Assembly (NCBI GenBank): GCA_021802375.1
Contig: JAKAAL010000122.1
Span: 1-9,187, forward strand
Direction: 5' to 3'
DNA length: 9,187 nt
Origin: Bacillota bacterium
GTDB lineage: Bacteria > Bacillota_E > Sulfobacillia > Sulfobacillales > Sulfobacillaceae
Positions 4,941 through 9,187 of the stretch are shown piece by piece; position 1 is the stretch's first letter, and every line of letters begins with the position of its first letter. The notes beneath the pieces are model-generated. The model ran no database searches. It was not told the DNA's origin and was given only the letters and a program-made list of their open reading frames with translations. The position numbers were made by a program, and so were the translations under genes.

Positions 4941-6512
4941 TCACCAACCTTGCCACCAAACCTGTCGACCTTGCACCACCGTCCCTACGACACGAAGTGC
5001 GTCCCAATTCCCTTCGATGAGGGCCCGCTCCGGATTCACGGCCCAAAATGTAAAATCGGCTTGATACCCTGGACTCAGCACGCCGCTATTCCTGGAATCG
5101 GCTATCGCCGGTATCCGGGTATAGGCGTCTAACGCTTGCCGTGGAGTTAACGCTTCTTTAAGATTCCAAATCTCTCGCGGTCGGTCGAAAGGCGCACGAT
5201 GCACCGCCGTCCAAAGCCCCCAACGAGGATCCGGTGTGGCCACGGGCGCATCCGACCCTAGTAACACCGGAGCTCCGGATTGCCACATCGATTGCAATCG
5301 GTAAGCCGCGCCAACCCGTTCTCCCCAATGCTGGCGAGCAATTCCGTAGTCATCGACCATGTGCACCGGCTGGACCGACAAGGCAAACCGTGAGCTTAAC
5401 CACACTTGCTCGGTGTCATCTAGCAGTTGGGCATGCTCGATTCGATGAGCGATAGGGTGTGGTCGATCCAAATCACGTAGCACCTTAATCGCGGCCTGCA
5501 CCGCACGATCGCCAATCGCATGCATGGCCACTGCGAGTCCCGAGCGATCCGCGTCCAGAACCAGCGATTTCAGGGTTTGTGGGTCTAACGGGGAAATCCC
5601 ACGATAGTCGGCTTCTCCTTGGTAAGGCTCTTTCATCCAGGCCGTGCGCGATCCGAGTGCTCCATCTAAGAACAGTTTGACGCCTTTAATGCGGAGCGCG
5701 GACCCACCAAAACCCGCCTGAATTCCGATCTCGCAGAGAGCGCCGAGTTGGTCCTTAGGCAGCATCACGTCCACCCGTAGTGGTGTGGTGAGACCCTCAG
5801 CCATCACGCTTTGCAAAGCCAGGAAACCCTCCTGCGACTCCATACTGGTGACTCCAACCAGACCGTGTCGCGCGAGCTCATGCATTCCTCGCCTCAGATC
5901 GCGTAGATTATCGGCGGCCGATGGTGGTGTGAGTCTTTGAAAGACCCACGCTACCTGATTTTCCCGCACCACCCCGGTGGGTCTCCCATGGACGTCACGT
6001 TCAATCACGCCCCCGGCCATGGGACTGGTCTGCTCGGTCAGTCCCACCATCCAGAGCGCTTCTTGATTGAGCCAAATCGAATGATGGTCATGACTGGTTA
6101 AGATCACCGGGTGTCCGTGCGAGATCCGACTAAGAGCTCTCGCATCCGGTGCATGCGTCCAAGTGGAAGCACTCCATCCTGCCCCCAGGACCAGGGACTC
6201 CGGCGTATCGAGACCCCTTATCCATTGCTCGACCTTAGCCAAGACGTCGGGATAGTCCCAATCCGGATCCAGATGCAGCGCTCGGAAACTTTGGCCGTAG
6301 GCCAAGAGGTGCACATGGCTATCCCAGAGACCCGGGGTCAAAAAAGCCCCCTCACAATCCACCACTGTATCGCGAGCAGCACGGTGCGCCAAGAGTGATG
6401 CTGATCCCATCTCTATAATTGTGTCCTGTTCAGTCACCAACACGCTATCCTCGGGACCATGCCAGCTAAAGTGGGTCCAATATGTGTATCCCAAACGGTA
6501 AAGCCTCCCCAT
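4941..6512 (-). CDS. YtcJ-like amidohydrolase (Amidohydro_3 family)
   Basis: This is a complete 523-residue metal-dependent hydrolase of the YtcJ/Amidohydro_3 group in the amidohydrolase superfamily, predicted cytoplasmic (no signal peptide). Metal and active-site landmarks are in order: PGLWDSHVHL with the His-x-His pair (66, 68), the Lys279 region VKLFLDGALGSRTA, HAIGDRA (His331), HRIEHAQ (His360) and LGSDAPV (Asp421), followed by the C-terminal beta-sandwich part ending in VVGTVVQGRQVWW. N-terminal LYRLGYTYWT matches the usual opening strand of the family, supporting the start at ATG 6512, only 8 nt after the SDR stop. There is no clear ribosome binding site before it; GGGGAGG lies just inside the frame, so coupling to SDR translation or a TTG start a few codons later is possible. 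Family members cleave amide, carbamate or similar bonds on varied substrates, and nothing here fixes which. Confidence 0.94.
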   Translation of the reverse strand: MGRLYRLGYTYWTHFSWHGPEDSVLVTEQDTIIEMGSASLLAHRAARDTVVDCEGAFLTPGLWDSHVHLLAYGQSFRALHLDPDWDYPDVLAKVEQWIRGLDTPESLVLGAGWSASTWTHAPDARALSRISHGHPVILTSHDHHSIWLNQEALWMVGLTEQTSPMAGGVIERDVHGRPTGVVRENQVAWVFQRLTPPSAADNLRDLRRGMHELARHGLVGVTSMESQEGFLALQSVMAEGLTTPLRVDVMLPKDQLGALCEIGIQAGFGGSALRIKGVKLFLDGALGSRTAWMKEPYQGEADYRGISPLDPQTLKSLVLDADRSGLAVAMHAIGDRAVQAAIKVLRDLDRPHPIAHRIEHAQLLDDTEQVWLSSRFALSVQPVHMVDDYGIARQHWGERVGAAYRLQSMWQSGAPVLLGSDAPVATPDPRWGLWTAVHRAPFDRPREIWNLKEALTPRQALDAYTRIPAIADSRNSGVLSPGYQADFTFWAVNPERALIEGNWDALRVVGTVVQGRQVWWQGW

Positions 6513-6520
6513 CGGGTGGT

Positions 6521-7318
6521 TTAGGCCAACCCTCGATGGACACCCCCGTCAATGTCAACGCTGGTGCCCGTAATCAAGGACGCCTGGTCCGATAATAGGA
6601 AACCTACCACATTTGCCACATCTTCGGCGGAAGGAAGTCGTCCGAGTGGAGCCTTGTGCCGCATTTCTTCCAACATGGCGTCCACGGAGATATCGCGTTT
6701 GGCGGCGTACGAGGTGGCCATTTGGCGCAACAGATCTGTCTCGGTGGCGCCGGGATTAACATTCACAAACCGGATCTGAAAACTCGCCAGGTCGTCTGCT
6801 AGGTTTTTCATCACGGCTCTTAAGGCCGCATTGACCGCACTCGCGATCGCCAGATTAGGATTCGGGTCCTTGCCGGCCACTCCGACCAGGTTGACTACAA
6901 CCCCACCTCCGGACACTTTCAGCCAAGGAACGGCCGCCCTCACTAGTGCCAGGTATCCCCAAAACTTGACGTTGAAATCTTCATGCCACTGCGTCCACGA
7001 GGCGTCTAAGGCGGACGTCACCCGCGCTCCCCCGGCTGCATTCACCACATAATCAAGCCGACCAAAGTGCGACAGGGCCTCCCCTACTATCCGATTTGCC
7101 ACCATCTCGCTGCCATCAATCTGATTCCGACTGGCTACCACCTTACCCGGACCAATCTCATTCAACTGGTCCACCGCAGCTTCCAAGGTAACATGCTGGG
7201 CGATCGCTAAAACGTTTACGCCACGTCGCACCAAGAGTTCTGCCACGGCCCGACCAATTCCTCGGCTCGCGCCGGTAATAATCGCAACACGACGAAACGA
7301 AGATTCCTCGATTGGCAC
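6521..7318 (-). CDS. SDR-family protein lacking the Ser-Tyr-Lys catalytic residues
   Basis: This Rossmann-fold protein of the classical short-chain dehydrogenase/reductase type has 265 residues from GTG 7318. It shows TGASRGIG for NAD(P) binding (15-22), NAAG (93-96), the Asn of the FNVKFWG helix (116), VNPGATETD (188-196) and the C-terminal GTSVDIDGG. At the catalytic positions, aligned by the S-x12-Y-x3-K spacing, it has Gly146, Ala159 and Asn163 instead of Ser, Tyr and Lys. It therefore either binds its ligand without the normal hydride-transfer chemistry or uses other residues; some divergent SDR groups carry a similar NAAL motif in place of SKAAL. GTG 7318 is preferred because GGAGGG lies about 8 nt before it; an ATG at 7387 would add 23 unlikely residues. 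The gene is followed after 8 nt by the amidohydrolase, so the two are probably co-transcribed. Confidence 0.9.
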   Translation of the reverse strand: MPIEESSFRRVAIITGASRGIGRAVAELLVRRGVNVLAIAQHVTLEAAVDQLNEIGPGKVVASRNQIDGSEMVANRIVGEALSHFGRLDYVVNAAGGARVTSALDASWTQWHEDFNVKFWGYLALVRAAVPWLKVSGGGVVVNLVGVAGKDPNPNLAIASAVNAALRAVMKNLADDLASFQIRFVNVNPGATETDLLRQMATSYAAKRDISVDAMLEEMRHKAPLGRLPSAEDVANVVGFLLSDQASLITGTSVDIDGGVHRGLA

Positions 7319-7845
7319 CTGCGTAGCCCTCCTTCCACTCTCTGCACGCCTCACGCGATGGCACCTCCACCATGCGGAAGAACCCATATATCTACAATAT
7401 GAGAAACCTCGAGATTTGATGAGCCCAGGGTTGTTCTACGGACTTCCCCGTGGAGTGACCACGGTATGGATAAGTCGCACCATCCACAATACGTTGGATA
7501 GGGTTCCGTCGGCCGACGCGCTTACGATTTTACATTTTCCCCATCATGGGTTTGTATTGGGCCTATCACACCCTGTCGCACCCGGTACCCACCGTGCAAA
7601 TCTGGTCCATCCTGATTTCTGTCGGAGTGTCGATTAGTCGTGACAGCGATGACCTGCTTCCTCTTTGGGGATACCGGCACAGTTGAGATCGTCGGGAACA
7701 TGCGAGCTCAGGTGTGAGGAACCCACTCACGTGACAGATGGGCATCTCGCCCCAGTCAAGAACACTCGCTTTAGACTTATAGGATTCTTCTTGTTTCCTC
7801 ATTGCACCTGAGTTTGATGCGGTAACCCAAAATCGGGAGGGTTAC
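7319..7845. other. Gap of about 0.5 kb without a convincing gene
   Basis: Frames on both strands here are short and lack good ribosome binding sites. The most protein-like is a plus-strand frame from ATG 7546 to TGA 7684-7686 (46 codons, open back to about 7460), with a hydrophobic stretch around GLYWAYH and IWSILISVGVS; it may be a remnant of a membrane protein but I cannot identify it. Other structure includes a perfect 6-bp inverted repeat CCGTGG-AGTGA-CCACGG (7448-7464) and a near-palindrome AAACCTCGAGATTT (7404-7417, one mismatched pair) upstream of the SDR gene that could be an operator. The SDR promoter is probably in 7380-7450, but no clear -35/-10 pair stands out. Confidence 0.45.
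7822..7845 (-). repeat. Inverted repeat just after the Nudix gene, possible transcript end
   Basis: GTAACCC (7822-7828) and GGGTTAC (7839-7845) form a perfect 7-bp stem around a 10-nt loop, starting one base after the Nudix stop. There is no T tail on the minus strand, so it would be a weak terminator at best; it may instead protect the 3' end. It abuts the 10-bp palindrome ACTCATGAGT (7844-7853) that contains the Nudix stop codon. Confidence 0.4.
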
Positions 7846-8445
7846 TCATGAGTCCCCGTCGAGCCCATCTTTCGTGACGGTTCCCCACCTTTGATAAAAG
7901 CGCATTCTCTCGAGGATCGCGTGTTCGATGATCGGTCGCTGGCTAGGCAAGAGTAGCTTGGGCAAACCCTCTTGCCAGGAGAACCAACCCCAAGACGTAA
8001 TTTCCCCGTCGCCGGACGGTCCTGATTGCTCCAAGGACGAAGGGTTCCTGACCTCGGCCCAAAAAATGCATTCCAAATGGCGTCGATTAGGAAATCGCGC
8101 ATCCATCCATTGCAGGGTCTCGACGGTCAGGCCACACTCTTCCTTCAACTCACGGCGCACCGCTTCTTCTAAGGACTCCCCATAGTGAACCCATCCGGTG
8201 GGAAGTCCCCACGGGTATCTGGGCCGATAGCTATGCTCCAATAACAGTAGGCGGTCATCCCGGAACACCACCAGGACAATGGCCATGACAAATTTCGCCT
8301 GGGTCCACCACATCAAGCGTTCGATGAAGCGGCGCCCCGCAAATCTTCCCATCATTCGAACGAGCCAGAGACGGACATATCGCCAAATCATCCTTAACCT
8401 AGTGCGAATGGGAAGTGGGGCGGTTCCAGAGTCGCGGTGTGGCAC
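7846..8445 (-). CDS. Nudix hydrolase
   Basis: This 199-residue protein carries a perfect Nudix box (GX5EX7REUXEEXGU) at residues 84-106, beginning GWVHYGE and ending RELKEECGL, which binds Mg2+ and hydrolyses a nucleoside diphosphate linked to another group. Preceding strands VLVVFRDDRLLLLEHSY and PWGLPTG complete the fold. The first 50 residues are basic and rich in Trp, Arg and Met (IWRYVRLWLVRMMGRF), an extension that could lie on the membrane; the substrate is not evident. The frame starts at GTG 8445, 8 nt after AAGGAG (8459-8454). An ATG at 8449, only 4 nt from the same site, starts another frame of 16 codons that stops at 8399. The gene stands alone between hairpins on both sides. Confidence 0.93.
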   Translation of the reverse strand: MPHRDSGTAPLPIRTRLRMIWRYVRLWLVRMMGRFAGRRFIERLMWWTQAKFVMAIVLVVFRDDRLLLLEHSYRPRYPWGLPTGWVHYGESLEEAVRRELKEECGLTVETLQWMDARFPNRRHLECIFWAEVRNPSSLEQSGPSGDGEITSWGWFSWQEGLPKLLLPSQRPIIEHAILERMRFYQRWGTVTKDGLDGDS

Positions 8446-8476
8446 CCATGAATCTCCTTCCTGAGACCGAGTCGAG

Positions 8477-8499
8477 CATTAAAATATGCCTTCTGGCAT
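8477..8499 (-). terminator. Short hairpin with T-rich tail upstream of the Nudix gene
   Basis: Read on the minus strand, ATGCC-AGAA-GGCAT forms a 5-bp stem with a 4-nt loop (8499-8486) followed by ATTTTAATG. It could end transcription from the mutase and membrane-protein genes, probably together with the longer hairpin just upstream. The stem is short, so the call is modest. Confidence 0.4.
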
Positions 8500-8506
8500 C
8501 CAACAC

Positions 8507-8553
8507 AAAAGCCCCCACAGGCCATAGCCCTTGAACTGTCCTGGCTGTGGCTT
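8507..8553 (-). terminator. Probable terminator after the small membrane protein gene
   Basis: On the minus strand CCACAG (8550-8545) pairs with CTGTGG (8520-8515), and an outer AAG pairs with CTT after a 3-base GGG bulge, followed by TTTTG. The large loop holds further GC-rich pairing potential. It lies about 30 bp after the stop at 8583 and before the Nudix gene, a natural end for the mutase transcript. Confidence 0.5.
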
Positions 8554-8582
8554 ATGAGGTATCAAGCGTCGGCATTCCGCTG

Positions 8583-8771
8583 CTAAAGTCCGCGTGTTAC
8601 GATAGCCAATCCCAGTCCGGCCATAGCAACCCCCAAAATCCCGTAAAAGACCGAGACCTTACGAAATCCGGGAGTCTTGCGCTCAAACAACATCACGGTG
8701 CCCAACATGAGCCCCAATATTGTTAAAATGGTTCCCAAGGACATCACACCAGACATATTGCCCAATGGCAC
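8583..8771 (-). CDS. Small two-helix membrane protein, downstream of mutase C-terminus
   Basis: This 62-residue protein has two hydrophobic segments, about residues 10-28 (SLGTILTILGLMLGTVMLF) and 42-59 (FYGILGVAMAGLGLAIVT), separated by a basic loop (ERKTPGFRK). It is a likely helical hairpin in the cytoplasmic membrane. Start GTG 8771 is chosen because GGGTGATC, a good match to the anti-Shine-Dalgarno sequence, lies about 5 nt upstream; an ATG at codon 6 is the alternative. It begins 18 nt after the mutase stop, so the two are probably co-transcribed. I do not recognise a family, and no function follows from the sequence. Confidence 0.75.
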   Translation of the reverse strand: MPLGNMSGVMSLGTILTILGLMLGTVMLFERKTPGFRKVSVFYGILGVAMAGLGLAIVTRGL

Positions 8772-8789
8772 GGTTGATCACCCGCCCCG

Positions 8790-9187
8790 CTAAAATACCG
8801 GACGCTCACGCCATCCACCAAACACTTCTTTCATCGACTGTACAATTTCTCCCTCGGTGGCACCAGATCGCACCGCATCAATAATGCGGGGCATTAGCGG
8901 CGCGTCAGGCGCCTGACAGGCCCGGGTCAACGCCGCTAGATCATGCGTCACGCGTTTGGTGTCCCGACGCTGACGAAAACGCACCACTTCGTCGATCTGA
9001 GATCGTTCCACTGACGGGTCGATCTTTAGAATGGGAATCCGCTCGGTTTCCTCTTCGATAAATGCATTGACTCCCACCATAATTTGCTCGTGACTCTCGA
9101 GTTCTTTTTGATACCGGTAGGATGCTTCTGCAATTTCGCGCTGGAAGAAGCCATTCTCCACGCCTTCCAGCACGCCCCCAATCTCTT
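8790..9187 (-). CDS. Acyl-CoA mutase large subunit, C-terminal part, cut by window edge
   Basis: The minus-strand frame enters from the right edge at EIGGVLEGVENGFFQREI and ends RERPVF-stop (TAG 8792-8790), giving about 131 residues. It matches the C-terminal region of methylmalonyl/isobutyryl-CoA mutase large subunits: the GG-hydrophobic-x-A/E-I-E-x-G helix, Q-R-E-I-A-E-A-S/A-Y-R-Y-Q, GVNAF, ILKIDPSVERSQ and the final GATEGEIVQSMKEVFG helix. It ends without a cobalamin-binding domain, so the B12-binding subunit would be a separate protein. This part is what the plus-strand gene at 533-1717 lacks: by family alignment, the two pieces leave only about 33 residues between them and sum to about 550-560, the usual length. 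It may therefore be the other half of the same gene carried away by an inversion, or the end of a separate full-length gene to the right. Confidence 0.93.
   Translation of the reverse strand, partial: EIGGVLEGVENGFFQREIAEASYRYQKELESHEQIMVGVNAFIEEETERIPILKIDPSVERSQIDEVVRFRQRRDTKRVTHDLAALTRACQAPDAPLMPRIIDAVRSGATEGEIVQSMKEVFGGWRERPVF

Noticed and set aside
4645..5132. Plus-strand frames of 139 and 104 codons
   Set aside because: They run antisense through the zinc-ribbon and amidohydrolase genes and are rich in Pro, Thr and Ser as expected of shadow frames.
7416..7802. Frames of 73 codons (plus) and 78 codons (minus) in the gap
   Set aside because: No ribosome binding site, no recognisable motif and mixed composition; noted only within the description of the gap.
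1..9187. CRISPR arrays, tRNA or rRNA genes
   Set aside because: No regularly spaced repeats and no cloverleaf-like or rRNA-like sequence was seen on reading the intergenic regions.

Overview
The window looks like a piece of a bacterial chromosome, moderately GC-rich, with strong AGGAGG-type ribosome binding sites and a mix of ATG, GTG and TTG starts. The genes (a B12-dependent acyl-CoA mutase with a stand-alone large subunit, a molybdenum hydroxylase of the CO/xanthine dehydrogenase family with its MoxR and VWA accessory proteins, a YtcJ-type amidohydrolase) would suit an aerobic Bacillota such as a Sulfobacillus-like acidophile. That assignment is inference from gene content only.

Layout. 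At the left edge a partial XRE-type regulator runs leftward (1-482, minus) and faces away from a large-subunit acyl-CoA mutase gene (533-1717, plus). That mutase stops after its conserved AYETG segment and lacks about the last 165-170 residues. From there to the right edge every gene lies on the minus strand. In transcription order from the right these are: the C-terminal part of an acyl-CoA mutase large subunit (8790-9187, running off the edge), a two-helix membrane protein, a Nudix hydrolase, a gap of about 0.5 kb with no convincing gene, an SDR protein, an amidohydrolase, a zinc-ribbon protein, a 63-residue protein, a MoxR-type AAA+ ATPase, a VWA protein, a CoxM-type flavoprotein, and the first 24 or so codons of a CoxS-type 2Fe-2S subunit.

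The main result is the junction near position 1680. Two unrelated genes break there head-on: the plus-strand mutase loses its C-terminus and the minus-strand coxS loses everything after its N-terminal beta strand. A mutase C-terminus sits in opposite orientation at the right edge, and together the two mutase pieces fit one gene of normal length with only about 33 codons unseen. The simplest reading is an inversion of about 7.6 kb with one breakpoint in the mutase gene and the other in coxS. Before it, all genes from the mutase to the cox cluster would have been co-directional. A chimeric assembly would leave the same trace, and a separate full-length mutase copy to the right is also possible. 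Sequence beyond 9187 would decide.

Functionally there are two systems. The cox-like cluster (MoxR, VWA, CoxM, CoxS; the large Mo subunit is not in the window) would make and mature a molybdenum hydroxylase. The mutase belongs to acyl-CoA rearrangement, and its active-site residues look like isobutyryl-CoA mutase rather than methylmalonyl-CoA mutase. The SDR and amidohydrolase form a two-gene unit of unknown substrate, and this SDR lacks the usual Ser-Tyr-Lys catalytic residues.
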